Below, piece by piece: positions 47,532 through 57,187 of a stretch of 64,000 nt of DNA. Under the pieces are notes generated by a model. That model saw only the letters and a list, made by a program, of their open reading frames with translations, was not told the origin of the DNA and did no database searches. The translations under genes and the position numbers were made by a program. The stretch covers positions 16,365 through 80,364 of the forward strand of contig NZ_JACWFG010000007.1 of assembly GCF_019749295.1 (NCBI RefSeq), written 5' to 3'. Each line of letters opens with the position of its first letter. Position 1 is the first letter of the stretch. The DNA is from Neobacillus niacini. GTDB lineage: Bacteria > Bacillota > Bacilli > Bacillales > Cytobacillaceae.

Positions 47532-48902
47532 ATGAATAGCTTACAAGATTCACAGGATAGACGTTTGACCCTTCGTGCCATAACATGGCCGATATTTATA
47601 GAATTGTTTCTGCAGATGATTATGGGAAGCACGGATATTATCATGCTCTCCCACATTTCTGATGATGTTGTTGCTGCAATAGGTGTCGCAAATCAACTGG
47701 TCTTCTTTGCTATTCTGCTTTTTAGCTTTACAGCTACTGGAACAGCGGTTTTAATCTCACAGTATTTAGGTGCTGGTTTGAAGAAAGACGCCAAACAAGC
47801 CTCTGCAATATCCTTAACCATCAATTTGGGTATTGGTTTAGTTGTAAGTGTATTGTTTGTGATTTTTAAAGGACCGTTATTAGATATTTTTCACCTTGAT
47901 AAGGAAATTGCCATAATTGGATACGATTATTTATCCATAGTGGGCGGTACCTTATTTCTACAAGCTATGCTTGTTACTATTTCTGCCATTTTGAGGTCTA
48001 ATGGCTTCACAAGGGAAGCTATGTTTGTTTCTGTTATGATGAACCTCATCCATCTGGTTGGAAATGCATTAGTCATTTATGGCTGGTTTGGATTTCCTGA
48101 AATGGGCGTTAAAGGAGTGGCATTATCGACTGCTTTCAGCAGAGCAGCAGCCTTAGTCATTGCGTTTTGGTTCATGTATAAGAGACTTCCAATCAGAATT
48201 GAATGGAAGGATTATGTCGATTTTCAAATGAAGCATATTAAAAAAATATTAAAAATAGGCATACCATCTGCTGGAGAACAACTTAGTTACAATACGAGTC
48301 AGATGGCAATGACTGCTATTACAGCCCTTCTCGGTGCAGCAGCTTTGTCTACCCGTGTTTATACGTGGAATATTATGTCCTTTATTATGCTGTTTGCATT
48401 AGCTGTTGGTCAGGGAACACAAATTCTAATTGGTTATCGTGTCGGTGCTGGTGATTTTGCAGGAGCCTATAAACAATTACTAAAGAGTCTTAAAGTTAGT
48501 TTTATAATTACTATTTTAATAGCAGTCTTTATTGCCATTTTTAGAGAAGCCATTATGGGTCTTTTCACAGATGATCCAGAAATAATAAAAGTAGGAAGTA
48601 CTCTATTATTATTATGTTTAATTCTAGAACCTGGGAGGACGTTAAATCTCATAGTTGTTAACTCACTTCGTGCAACCGGTGATGCTGTTTTTACTGTAAA
48701 AATGGGCGTTCTTTCGATGTGGGGAATTGCCGTTCCGGTATCGTATTTACTAGGAATACAGTTTGGGCTTGGTTTAGCCGGAGTTTGGATTGCCTTTATT
48801 GCAGATGAATGGTTTAGAGGAATCGTCATGTATTTTAGATGGAAAAGCAGAGCGTGGGAAAAGAAAGTCCTTGTTGATAAAAAACAAGCAGCTACTGGTT
48901 AG
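47532..48902 (+). CDS. MATE family efflux transporter
   Basis: A 456-residue protein with 12 hydrophobic segments in two halves (IFIELFLQMIMGSTDIIMLSHIS and IGIPSAGEQLSYNTSQMAM start each half), the two-lobe MATE layout. ATG 47532 (GGAG seven bases upstream) is preferred to the adjoining GTG. Substrates of MATE pumps include drugs and cationic metabolites, and its reason for being in the arabinan island is unclear. It opens a block of MATE, aldo/keto reductase, MBL protein and AbnB with short gaps. Confidence 0.85.
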   Translation: MNSLQDSQDRRLTLRAITWPIFIELFLQMIMGSTDIIMLSHISDDVVAAIGVANQLVFFAILLFSFTATGTAVLISQYLGAGLKKDAKQASAISLTINLGIGLVVSVLFVIFKGPLLDIFHLDKEIAIIGYDYLSIVGGTLFLQAMLVTISAILRSNGFTREAMFVSVMMNLIHLVGNALVIYGWFGFPEMGVKGVALSTAFSRAAALVIAFWFMYKRLPIRIEWKDYVDFQMKHIKKILKIGIPSAGEQLSYNTSQMAMTAITALLGAAALSTRVYTWNIMSFIMLFALAVGQGTQILIGYRVGAGDFAGAYKQLLKSLKVSFIITILIAVFIAIFREAIMGLFTDDPEIIKVGSTLLLLCLILEPGRTLNLIVVNSLRATGDAVFTVKMGVLSMWGIAVPVSYLLGIQFGLGLAGVWIAFIADEWFRGIVMYFRWKSRAWEKKVLVDKKQAATG

Positions 48903-48925
48903 AGGCGAAGGAGGAGAAAGGTAAA

Positions 48926-49900
48926 ATGAAATATCGCAGACTTGGAAACAGTGGATTAAAGGTAAGTGAAATCGGATTAGGAAGCTGGCTCACCTATGGA
49001 AAATCAGTAAATAATCAGACAGCACATGATTGTATTCATAAAGCATATGAACTAGGTATTAACTTCTTCGACACAGCAAATGCCTATGAAAGTGGAAAGG
49101 CAGAAGAAGTATTGGGTGAGGCGTTAAAGGAATATCCAAGAAGTTCATACGCAGTAGCAACGAAGCTATTCTTTCCGATGGGCCCTGGACCGAATGAGCG
49201 TGGACTTTCAAGAAAGCATATTATCGAACAGTGTGATGCGAGTCTAAAACGGTTAGGTTTGGATTATATTGACCTCTATCAATGTCACCGCTATGACCCA
49301 GAAGTACCCATGGAGGAGACATTGTTTGCTCTTGATGATTTAATCAGGCAAGGAAAAATACTTTATGCAGGTGTGAGCGAATGGAGCGCTGCTCAAATTG
49401 AAAAAGGTGTTGGGATAGGAAAGGATTATCGATTAAGACCGATTATTTCGAATCAGCCTATTTATAATATGTTTGAAAGATATATTGAGGATGAAGTTCT
49501 TCCTGTATCGATTGAAAAAGGGATTGGACAAATCGTTTTCTCCCCATTAGCACAGGGAGTGCTAACAGGTAAATATAAACCTCATGCAGAAAAACCAGCC
49601 AATAGCAGGGCGGCGAACGATGCAACAAACTTTGTCATAAATAGCTATTTCCGGGACGATGTCCTGACAGTGGTACAGAAATTAAACGGTTTAGCTTCGG
49701 AGCTAGGGGTTACGATAAGTCAATTAGCATTGGCATGGATTCTCAGACATCCAATCATTAGTTCGGCAATTATAGGAGCAAGCAGGACGGAGCAAATTGA
49801 AGAAAATGTAAAAGCGGTGGATATCAAGCTGGAGCAGGATGTATTACTTGCGATTGATTCAATCCTTGAAGAAGTAAAAGACTTTGCACCATTGAGATAA
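48926..49900 (+). CDS. Aldo/keto reductase (Kv-beta/YhdN-IolS type)
   Basis: A 324-residue (beta/alpha)8 NADPH-dependent reductase. The catalytic tetrad is visible: Asp in FFDTANAYESG with Tyr, Lys in ATKLFFP and His in DLYQCHRYDP; QPIYNMFERYIE and the C-terminal IIGASRTEQIEENVKA bind the cofactor. The KYRRLGNSGLKVSEIGLGSW start is typical of the voltage-gated-channel beta-subunit-like group. It may reduce sugar-derived aldehydes. ATG 48926 has GGAGGAG upstream. Confidence 0.87.
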   Translation: MKYRRLGNSGLKVSEIGLGSWLTYGKSVNNQTAHDCIHKAYELGINFFDTANAYESGKAEEVLGEALKEYPRSSYAVATKLFFPMGPGPNERGLSRKHIIEQCDASLKRLGLDYIDLYQCHRYDPEVPMEETLFALDDLIRQGKILYAGVSEWSAAQIEKGVGIGKDYRLRPIISNQPIYNMFERYIEDEVLPVSIEKGIGQIVFSPLAQGVLTGKYKPHAEKPANSRAANDATNFVINSYFRDDVLTVVQKLNGLASELGVTISQLALAWILRHPIISSAIIGASRTEQIEENVKAVDIKLEQDVLLAIDSILEEVKDFAPLR

Positions 49901-49929
49901 AAATACAATTAAAAGCGGGTGATTTTTTT

Positions 49930-50778
49930 ATGAAGGTCTATAAACATGGGGATTCTCTGGTAACCGAGATTAAGGAAACGCGAATTCATGATGGTGTTGT
50001 TTCGTTTTGGAATTTAGGACAGGCTGGGATTTTAATTAAAGGCAGAGAGGAAGATGGATTCATCTGTATTGATCCATATCTATCAAACAGTATTGAACAG
50101 ACAAATCCTGAAACAGAATTTAAACGGGCATTTCCACCTGTTCTTTCTCCAGTCATGTTGGAAAATGCAGATGCTATTTTAATCACTCACGAACATGATG
50201 ATCATCTAGACTTTGCTACATTAAGGGAAGTTGGACAAAAAGGGGAGAAACCGACTTTTGTAGTTCCTGCTCCACTCGTATCAATGGTCGAAACGGAAAC
50301 AGGCAGCAAGAATATTGAGGCTGCAAAACACAATGAATCTTTTCGTATAAAGGGATATCAGATTACACCTGTTCCAGCAGCACATACAAGTTATCAAGTC
50401 GATGTACATGGTAATCATCTATATTTAGGTTATCTCATAGAAGTAAATGGTGTTCGCCTGTTTCATAGCGGTGATACGATTGTCACCCCGGAATTGATTG
50501 AGAAGGTAAAAGAGTTTAAACCTCATGTTGTATTCCTCCCGATTAATGGCGGCGACTACTTCCGTTCTTCTCGAGAAATCGTTGGAAACATGAGCTATCG
50601 CGAGGCCGTGGAATTTTCAATTATGGTTGGTGCTGATCTCATTATTCCGATTCATTATGATATGTTTCCGAATAATCGGGAGAATCCTGCTTATTTTGTA
50701 GATTACTTGTTTACTCATTATCCAAATCAAAAGTTTCATATGATGGCACCCGGTGAACGTTTTATTTATCACTTGTAA
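49930..50778 (+). CDS. MBL-fold metal-dependent hydrolase (UlaG-like)
   Basis: A 282-residue beta-lactamase-fold protein. The ligands are in ITHEHDDHLDF, AAHTS, FHSGDT and PIHYDMF, the arrangement of the UlaG (L-ascorbate-6-P lactonase) and related sugar-phosphate lactonase group. It could open a sugar lactone, for example one formed from arabinose, but that is inference. ATG 49930 has AAAGCGGGTG upstream. It lies between the reductase and the intracellular arabinanase. Confidence 0.78.
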   Translation: MKVYKHGDSLVTEIKETRIHDGVVSFWNLGQAGILIKGREEDGFICIDPYLSNSIEQTNPETEFKRAFPPVLSPVMLENADAILITHEHDDHLDFATLREVGQKGEKPTFVVPAPLVSMVETETGSKNIEAAKHNESFRIKGYQITPVPAAHTSYQVDVHGNHLYLGYLIEVNGVRLFHSGDTIVTPELIEKVKEFKPHVVFLPINGGDYFRSSREIVGNMSYREAVEFSIMVGADLIIPIHYDMFPNNRENPAYFVDYLFTHYPNQKFHMMAPGERFIYHL

Positions 50779-50827
50779 GCAAACGGCGGTAATAGGTCGA
50801 GAACTCAAACACTTGGAGGATTAATAG

Positions 50828-51769
<942 letters not shown>

Positions 51770-51772
51770 GAA

Positions 51773-51812
51773 TAGAAAAGACTTTGGGGCAGTGCGCCTC
51801 AAAGTCTTTTTT
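51773..51812. terminator. Bidirectional rho-independent terminator
   Basis: Stem AAAAGACTTTGGGGC / GCGCCTCAAAGTCTTTT (about 51777-51791 with 51795-51811) with T-runs on both strands lies between convergent abnB and tatC. Confidence 0.85.
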
Positions 51813-51819
51813 ACAATTA

Positions 51820-52545
51820 CTAGGCAGCTAGGCTTAATTTTTGTTTTCTCCGGTAAACTACCTTTGATAATAAAACACTGCACTCATATAAAAAGATGAG
51901 TGGGATTACTACTAATATATCGGATAGTAAGTCCGGGGGAGTAATTAATACTGCGGTGACGATAAGTACAAAATAGGAGTATTTTCTAATCTTTTGCAAT
52001 CGGTATGGGTTCAACACTCCAAGACTTGTCAGGAACATAATCACGACAGGCAGTTCAAATAAAAAACCAAAGGGCAATGTCATATGCAGCAGGAACTGAA
52101 AATATTTTTCTGTGGTAAAGAAGGTCATAAACATATCCTCCGATAAGGAGAGAAGGAATTGAAAAACAATTGGGAAAATGACAAAATATCCGAAGCTGAT
52201 TCCCGCGATAAAAAGGAAGAATAAGGCTGGAATGTAAGCAAGTGTGACTTTCCTTTCCATTTCCTTTAAAGCTGGCCGAACAAACAGCCAAACTTGAAAG
52301 GCGGCTATAGGGATTGTCCCTGAAGTAGCTATGACACAGGACAGTACTAAGTACACCCATAAAATATCGCTTGGTCCTAAAATAGCCAACTTAACCTCTA
52401 AATCTTGAACAAGCCAATGATAAATATCCTCTACATAAACAAAAGATAAAATGAGAAACACCATAAAGGTTCCAAGTATTATTATCAGTCGTTTTCGTAA
52501 TTCTTCAAAATGCCCGATTAAATCCATCTCATGTGGTGTAGACAA
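51820..52545 (-). CDS. tatC: Twin-arginine translocase subunit TatC
   Basis: A 241-residue protein with six membrane segments. The N-terminal HFEELRKRLI is the TatC signal-recognition site, and FELPVVIMFLTSLGVL and YSYFVLIVTAVLITPPD are conserved. It is last in a minus-strand operon phoX - CxxC protein - tatA - tatC, so it probably serves as the dedicated translocase of the phosphatase, like TatCd with PhoD in B. subtilis. GTG/ATG choice: ATG 52545 has AAGGAGGG upstream. Confidence 0.92.
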   Translation of the reverse strand: MSTPHEMDLIGHFEELRKRLIIILGTFMVFLILSFVYVEDIYHWLVQDLEVKLAILGPSDILWVYLVLSCVIATSGTIPIAAFQVWLFVRPALKEMERKVTLAYIPALFFLFIAGISFGYFVIFPIVFQFLLSLSEDMFMTFFTTEKYFQFLLHMTLPFGFLFELPVVIMFLTSLGVLNPYRLQKIRKYSYFVLIVTAVLITPPDLLSDILVVIPLIFLYECSVLLSKVVYRRKQKLSLAA

Positions 52546-52610
52546 CGGTTTCCCTCCTTAAAAAAAGATGCAAGCACCACCTGCTGCCCGCATCTTTCGT
52601 AGATAAACAT

Positions 52611-52808
52611 TTAAATACTTTTTTCTTCTTTTTTTGACTGTACTTTATCGGCGGAATCATCTGCGACCAAATCGCGGGTTGATTTTTTAAATTCTTTTAG
52701 GGTTGAGCCAACAGCACGACCTAGTTCTGGGAGTTTTGCTGGTCCGAAAATGATTAGTGCGATGACAAGAATGAGAATTAAACCTGGGACGCCAATATTT
52801 TGAAACAT
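52611..52808 (-). CDS. tatA: Twin-arginine translocase subunit TatA
   Basis: A 65-residue protein: one N-terminal membrane helix ([26 protein letters not shown]), the [10 protein letters not shown] hinge, an amphipathic helix ([17 protein letters not shown]) and a charged tail. This is the minimal TatA of Gram-positives that do without TatB. ATG 52808 has AAGGAGG upstream. It precedes tatC by 65 bases. Confidence 0.93.
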   Translation of the reverse strand: MFQNIGVPGLILILVIALIIFGPAKLPELGRAVGSTLKEFKKSTRDLVADDSADKVQSKKEEKSI

Positions 52809-52820
52809 AGAATAACCTCC

Positions 52821-52991
52821 TTAGATAGCTTCTTTAGCTTTTTTTCGTATATGTCCAAAACTGAAAAGCTTATATTTGGCTTTATTTTTACAAAGATGAC
52901 AACGAAAGCTTTCTTCCTCTGCTATGACTTTAACATGGGGAATGAACATAAGCTTTAAGGCATCTCTTACATGGCTTGAACAAACGAACAT
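52821..52991 (-). CDS. Small CxxC protein of unknown function
   Basis: A 56-residue ORF between phoX and tatA. ATG 52991 is preferred: AAGGAG lies upstream and MFVCSSHVRDALK resembles N-termini of small Bacillus Cys proteins; the longer frame from TTG 53048 overlaps phoX and lacks a ribosome site. It has Cys4 and a CHLC pair, with the pattern VCSSHV...FRCHLCKNKAKY suggesting a mini zinc ribbon, and a basic C-terminus. No membrane segment. Function unknown; its place in the operon suggests a link with PhoX or its export. Confidence 0.6.
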   Translation of the reverse strand: MFVCSSHVRDALKLMFIPHVKVIAEEESFRCHLCKNKAKYKLFSFGHIRKKAKEAI

Positions 52992-53019
52992 GGTGAGAAA
53001 TGGCTCCTTCCACATAAAC

Positions 53020-54639
53020 TTATTTAAAGCTTCCGCCTTGGACGGCAATTAAACAAGAGCGGCCAAACGTTTGACCAGGGTATGGGTTCCATGTGCTTGG
53101 ATGCTGTACATCTAAGAATAGGGTTCTCTCATCAGGAGTTAACCAAGGACCTGTTACTTCACAGCCTTTTGGACCTGAAGCAAATTGGAAGGGTTCCCCG
53201 TAATTTTTCCCATCAGTTGGAATCATGAATACTCCACAGTTCTTATAAGAAGCATATTGATTCGTTTCTGTTGCAGCGTAGTCTTCTACGACCCAAAGGT
53301 TCCCTTTGCTGTCAAAGTGCAGGTTATCTGGGCAAGTAATTCCGCTTTGCTGTCCGCCGGCAACAAATACTTCAAAAGTGAAGGCTTCACTTGCATGGTC
53401 ACCGTTTTCCGGAACAAATCGGACAATTTGACCATGAAAATTACCATGACCAGTATTGTTTGTTAACGCTAAGAAAACTGTTCCATCGTGAGGATGAATT
53501 TCCACGTCTTCCGGACGGTCTAATTTAGTTCCGCCTGCGGCTAGACCTGCTGCTCGTGCATTTGTTAGGACATCTGCTTGGTCAGCAAATTGCCCCTGAA
53601 GCTTAGAGTTTGCTGCGTGATCAAGGGCAATCCATTTTTGCTGGCTCATGCTGGCGACATATAAAGTTCCGCTTTCTAAGATATCGAAATTGGCCTCGCG
53701 ATTAACAGGATTGAACTTCTTGCTGCTAATAAATTTATAGAAACAAGCATCACCTTTATCATCTCCCATATAAACAACCACTCGGCCATCGTTGGTTAAG
53801 CCCATTGCGGTATTTTCGTGGGCAAAACGGCCAAGGGCAGTATGCTTGCGAACAGGTCTTTTCGGATCAAAGGGATCAACTTCGACTACCCAGCCGTAAT
53901 GTTCATCCGTAAAATTTGGCCAGCCGTAGTCATCCCCATATTCTGTGTTTTCTTCACAGGATAGAACGGTATTCCATAAAGTACGTCCGCCGCTGCAGTT
54001 TCCTAATGAACCAACTACAGTCTTAGCACCGCCTACATACTTGCTTCCTCGTGCAGGGCCTGTTAATTCAATTGGAGTATTGCCGTCGACACGGCGATTA
54101 TATGTATCATCAACAACAAGCTTCCAACCACCCTTTTTTTCTTTTTTTACGTGGATGACGGAACCACCGACAGCCTCTTTTTCCATTTTTAGAAGCTCTG
54201 GATAGTTTGCTAGATTTTCTTTTTTAAAAGTAGATTGATTGATTCCTAACATTTTCATATAGTTTTCTGGCTCAGGGAACTCGTGATTTACCCAGATTAA
54301 GCCTTCTTCAGAATTGTTTCCGCCCTTTAAGCTGTCCATTGGAAAATAAACAGTTAAGTCAGCAGCATCCCCAAATTTTTCACCCTTTGAGTTAATCACA
54401 TCACCGTAGGAAGCGATAATGGAGTAATCATACCCTTTAGGTAGGACCATCTCATTTTCCCATGAGCGGCTGATTGGTTTAAATGGTGTAGTCAGCGGCT
54501 TGCCCTTTCCAGATGGCTGTCCATTCATTAAATGATTTCCTGTCATAGCGTTTCCTGTTAATGCCCCAATCCCAGATGATGCGGCAACTAATGCTGCGGT
54601 ACTGCTTCCCACATAAGTTAAAAATAAACGGCGATCCAT
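53020..54639 (-). CDS. phoX: PhoX family alkaline phosphatase/phosphodiesterase (Tat substrate)
   Basis: A 539-residue DUF839/PhoX protein. ATG 54639 gives the twin-arginine signal MDRRLFLTYVG followed by an Ala-rich hydrophobic core; longer frames only add non-signal sequence. AAAGGGAG lies ten bases upstream. Conserved PhoX segments are visible: GLIWVNHEFPEP, SCEENTEYGDDYGWPNF, RFAHENTAMGLTNDGRVVVYMGDD, LDRPEDVEIHPHDGTVF and CPDNLHFDSKGNLWVVED. PhoX enzymes bind iron and calcium and release phosphate outside the cell. The downstream tatA and tatC are probably its translocase. Confidence 0.9.
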   Translation of the reverse strand: MDRRLFLTYVGSSTAALVAASSGIGALTGNAMTGNHLMNGQPSGKGKPLTTPFKPISRSWENEMVLPKGYDYSIIASYGDVINSKGEKFGDAADLTVYFPMDSLKGGNNSEEGLIWVNHEFPEPENYMKMLGINQSTFKKENLANYPELLKMEKEAVGGSVIHVKKEKKGGWKLVVDDTYNRRVDGNTPIELTGPARGSKYVGGAKTVVGSLGNCSGGRTLWNTVLSCEENTEYGDDYGWPNFTDEHYGWVVEVDPFDPKRPVRKHTALGRFAHENTAMGLTNDGRVVVYMGDDKGDACFYKFISSKKFNPVNREANFDILESGTLYVASMSQQKWIALDHAANSKLQGQFADQADVLTNARAAGLAAGGTKLDRPEDVEIHPHDGTVFLALTNNTGHGNFHGQIVRFVPENGDHASEAFTFEVFVAGGQQSGITCPDNLHFDSKGNLWVVEDYAATETNQYASYKNCGVFMIPTDGKNYGEPFQFASGPKGCEVTGPWLTPDERTLFLDVQHPSTWNPYPGQTFGRSCLIAVQGGSFK

Positions 54640-54719
54640 ACAATCATTCTCCCTTTGATTCGATTTATAACTTCCACTATGATTATAGGCAGTCCAAAAT
54701 CGAATGTTAATTAAGGGAG

Positions 54720-54803
54720 TGTAAAGAATTGTAAAGAAAAAATGAACTATTTTAATTATCTGTAAATTTGGTAAAGAAATGTCCAAAGAATAAGGTTTGT
54801 AAA
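54720..54803 (-). promoter_or_regulatory. PhoP-box-like TTTACA repeats upstream of phoX
   Basis: Read on the minus strand, TTTACA occurs with its 5' end at 54803, 54766, 54735 and 54725, and TTTACC near 54775. The inner pairs are spaced 9-10 bases apart, close to the helical repeat used by PhoP boxes (TT[A/T/C]ACA direct repeats). This predicts induction under phosphate starvation. Confidence 0.55.
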
Positions 54804-54903
54804 GTAGAGTATAAATTGTGATAGTAATCATATTTTTTGTGTGAATTTCTTTTGTTAGGGAACTGAATAATAAGAAGAGCAATGAATGGAGGGTATTATA
54901 GGT

Positions 54904-55749
54904 ATGGAAGGTTTTCACCAGAAACCAAATATTTATGTCGGCGAAGTCACTATTAAAGTGAAGGATTTAGATAATGCTTTAACTTTTTACCAAAATATTA
55001 TGGGATTTCAGGTTCTGGAAAAAACAAATCGGAAGGCAGCTCTAACGACGGATGGAAAAACCACATTAGTGACTCTTGAGCAGCCAGAAAATGTTATTCC
55101 GAAAGAAGGACGAATGTCAGGACTTTATCACTTTGCTATTCTACTGCCAACTCGTGCAGATTTATCCGTTTTTTTACGTCATTTTCTCGGTACTGGATAC
55201 CCGCTGGGTGCAGCCGATCATTATGTAAGTGAAGCCCTCTATATTAATGACCCTGATGGGAATGGGATAGAGGTCTACCGGGACCGGCCTTCAAAAGAAT
55301 GGAACTGGAAAAATGGTTTGGTGGATATGGCGACAGAGGAATTGGATGGGAATAGTATCCTGGCAGAAAGTGATGCGGAGTGGAATGGACTGCCAGAGGG
55401 GACGTTAATGGGACATATTCACCTTCATGTTGGCGATTTGAAGAAGGCAGAAGAATTCTACATAAAGGGACTGGGCTTTGAGATTGTCAGCCATTATCCA
55501 CAAGCGGTCTTTTTGTCAACAGGCCGATACCACCATCATATTGCTATAAATACTTGGCAGGGAGTGGGGGCGGCGGCAGCTCCTCAAAATAGTGTAGGTC
55601 TAAAATGGTATAGTCTAGTTTTTCCTGATGAGGCAGCCAGGGAAAAAGCGGTGCAGAACCTGCAGCAGTTAGGGTCATCGGTACAAAAAGAAACAGAGTA
55701 TTATGTTGTAAGCGATCCATCAGGAAATCAAATTAGGTTGGTACTATAA
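54904..55749 (+). CDS. VOC-family extradiol dioxygenase-like protein (CatE/YfiE-like)
   Basis: A 281-residue protein with two tandem vicinal-oxygen-chelate domains, about residues 10-130 and 165-280. Metal-binding candidates are His in LYHFAILLP, Glu in NGIEVYRDRP and His in GHIHLHVGDL. The chain is similar throughout to B. subtilis CatE (YfiE), a catechol 2,3-dioxygenase: FYQNIMGFQVLEKTNRKA, VSEALYINDPDGNGIEVY, RYHHHIAINTW. ATG 54904 (GGAGG 11 bases upstream) or 54886 are both possible starts. It is divergent from phoX. Confidence 0.83.
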   Translation: MEGFHQKPNIYVGEVTIKVKDLDNALTFYQNIMGFQVLEKTNRKAALTTDGKTTLVTLEQPENVIPKEGRMSGLYHFAILLPTRADLSVFLRHFLGTGYPLGAADHYVSEALYINDPDGNGIEVYRDRPSKEWNWKNGLVDMATEELDGNSILAESDAEWNGLPEGTLMGHIHLHVGDLKKAEEFYIKGLGFEIVSHYPQAVFLSTGRYHHHIAINTWQGVGAAAAPQNSVGLKWYSLVFPDEAAREKAVQNLQQLGSSVQKETEYYVVSDPSGNQIRLVL

Positions 55750-55859
55750 CATCTATTTTAAGCCTGATTCCCTTTAAAACAGGGAATCAGGCTTTTATTT
55801 TGAGTTAATTGGAAAAATATCCAAAATTGGGCTGTCAAACTTTTGGTGGTTGTGATATT

Positions 55860-55881
55860 GTACATTACAACAGTAATGTAC
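55860..55881 (+). promoter_or_regulatory. Palindromic operator of the GntR/ABC operon
   Basis: A perfect 9-bp inverted repeat GTACATTAC-AACA-GTAATGTAC lies 27 bases before the regulator gene, with -10-like TACTAT at its right edge (55879-55884). This is the usual position for autorepression by a YtrA-type GntR protein. Confidence 0.75.
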
Positions 55882-55907
55882 TATATCGGAGAAAGGAGGA
55901 AAAGGGT

Positions 55908-56288
55908 TTGATTCTTAATATGGACGGAAGTCAGCCGATTTATTTGCAAATCGCTGAATGGTTGGAAAGAGAGATTTTGAACGGAAATTTTGGCAGTGAC
56001 CAAAAAATTTACTCACAGTATCAGCTTGCTGAATTGTTTACGATTAATCCAGCAACCGCCGCAAAGGGCTTAACAATTTTGGCAGAGGAAAACATTTTAT
56101 ATAAAAAACGTGGACTTGGAATGTTTGTTTCACCGACCGCGAAAGAAATTATCATCAATAAACGGAAAAATCAAACCTTAAAAAAGTTAGTCCTTGAGAT
56201 TGCGCTGGAAGCAGAACGGTTGGACGTGAGCAAAGAGGAACTAATTCAAATGATAAATGATGTAAATACGGGGGAGGCAGGGGAATGA
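55908..56288 (+). CDS. GntR family regulator, YtrA subfamily
   Basis: A 126-residue protein with a TTG start at 55908 and AAGGAGG eight bases upstream. Residues 1-75 form a winged helix (PIYLQIAEWLEREILNGNF, KIYSQYQLAELFTINPATAAKGLTILAEENILYKKRGLGMFV); the short C-terminal helix pair replaces the usual effector domain, the mark of the YtrA group. It overlaps the ATPase gene by 4 bases. Such regulators repress their own ABC operons and respond to cell-envelope antibiotics or unknown ligands. Confidence 0.88.
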   Translation: MILNMDGSQPIYLQIAEWLEREILNGNFGSDQKIYSQYQLAELFTINPATAAKGLTILAEENILYKKRGLGMFVSPTAKEIIINKRKNQTLKKLVLEIALEAERLDVSKEELIQMINDVNTGEAGE

Positions 56289-57187
56289 GAGTCATCGAAT
56301 GTAATGGATTAACCAAGGTTTATGGAAGAGCAAAAGCGTTGAATAATCTATCTTTTACAATTGAAGAAAATAAGATTACGGGTTTAATAGGTCGTAATGG
56401 AGCGGGGAAATCGACGCTGCTAAAAATTATTGCCGGCTTCTTACGAGAGACTTCAGGAGAAATAAAGGTTTTTTCAGAAAAACCGTTTAACAATCTAATG
56501 GTCTCAGCCAATGTTATTTATATAGATGACCAAATGAATTTCCCGACAGCCTTAACATTGAAGGAAATTCTAAATGTATGTCCGACTTTTTATGAGAAAT
56601 GGAATCATGAGCTTGCCGGCCGCCTTTTTGATTATTTTTCTTTCCAATCAGCCCACTATTACAACGATTTATCTAAGGGGATGAAAAGTACATTTAATAT
56701 GATAGTAGGATTATGTGCTCGATGTGCTTTAACGATGTTTGATGAACCCACTACTGGGATGGATGCTGCTGTCCGTAAAGACTTCTACCGTGCATTGCTT
56801 AAGGATTACATCTCATATCCCCGGACCATTTTACTTTCGAGTCATCACTTAAATGAAGTTGAGGACTTATTAGAAGATATCCTGCTCCTTAAAGGTGGCA
56901 GAGAATATCTGCATATGCCGATAGGAGAACTAAAAGAATGGGCCATTGGCATTCAAGGATTGACAGGGAAGATAAACGAGTGGGCAGAAAACAAAGAGGT
57001 CATTTATACGAAAAATATCGGATTAGACCGTACGTATGCTGTTGTTAGAAATACCCTTTCTGATACGGAAGCTCAACAGGCCAAGACATCAGGTCTCTCC
57101 CTAACGCCTGTATCCTCTAGTGATGTATGTGTGTATTTAACAAGTAAAACAAAAGGGGGAATTGATGATGTCTTTAGTGAAGACTAG
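56285..57187 (+). CDS. ABC transporter ATP-binding protein (YtrB-like)
   Basis: A 300-residue ATPase. Walker A is GRNGAGKST, and Walker B is LTMFDEPTTGMDAAVRKDFYRALL. The signature is LSKGMKSTFNM, the LSKG form common in YtrB-like exporters, rather than LSGGQ. Residues from about 230 form an extra C-terminal domain. It overlaps the permease gene by 23 bases, implying translational coupling. Confidence 0.86.
   Translation: MRVIECNGLTKVYGRAKALNNLSFTIEENKITGLIGRNGAGKSTLLKIIAGFLRETSGEIKVFSEKPFNNLMVSANVIYIDDQMNFPTALTLKEILNVCPTFYEKWNHELAGRLFDYFSFQSAHYYNDLSKGMKSTFNMIVGLCARCALTMFDEPTTGMDAAVRKDFYRALLKDYISYPRTILLSSHHLNEVEDLLEDILLLKGGREYLHMPIGELKEWAIGIQGLTGKINEWAENKEVIYTKNIGLDRTYAVVRNTLSDTEAQQAKTSGLSLTPVSSSDVCVYLTSKTKGGIDDVFSED

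Noticed and set aside
52821..53048. 75-codon version of the small Cys ORF starting at TTG 53048
   Set aside because: It overlaps the phoX end in another frame and has no ribosome binding site; the ATG at 52991 is better supported.
53185..54205. Plus-strand ORFs of 86-93 codons within phoX
   Set aside because: Shadows of the phoX coding strand with no independent signal.
53020..54918. Long 632-codon form of PhoX
   Set aside because: Its first 93 codons are AT-rich, lack a signal peptide and run through the phosphate-box-like promoter region; ATG 54639 gives a proper Tat signal.
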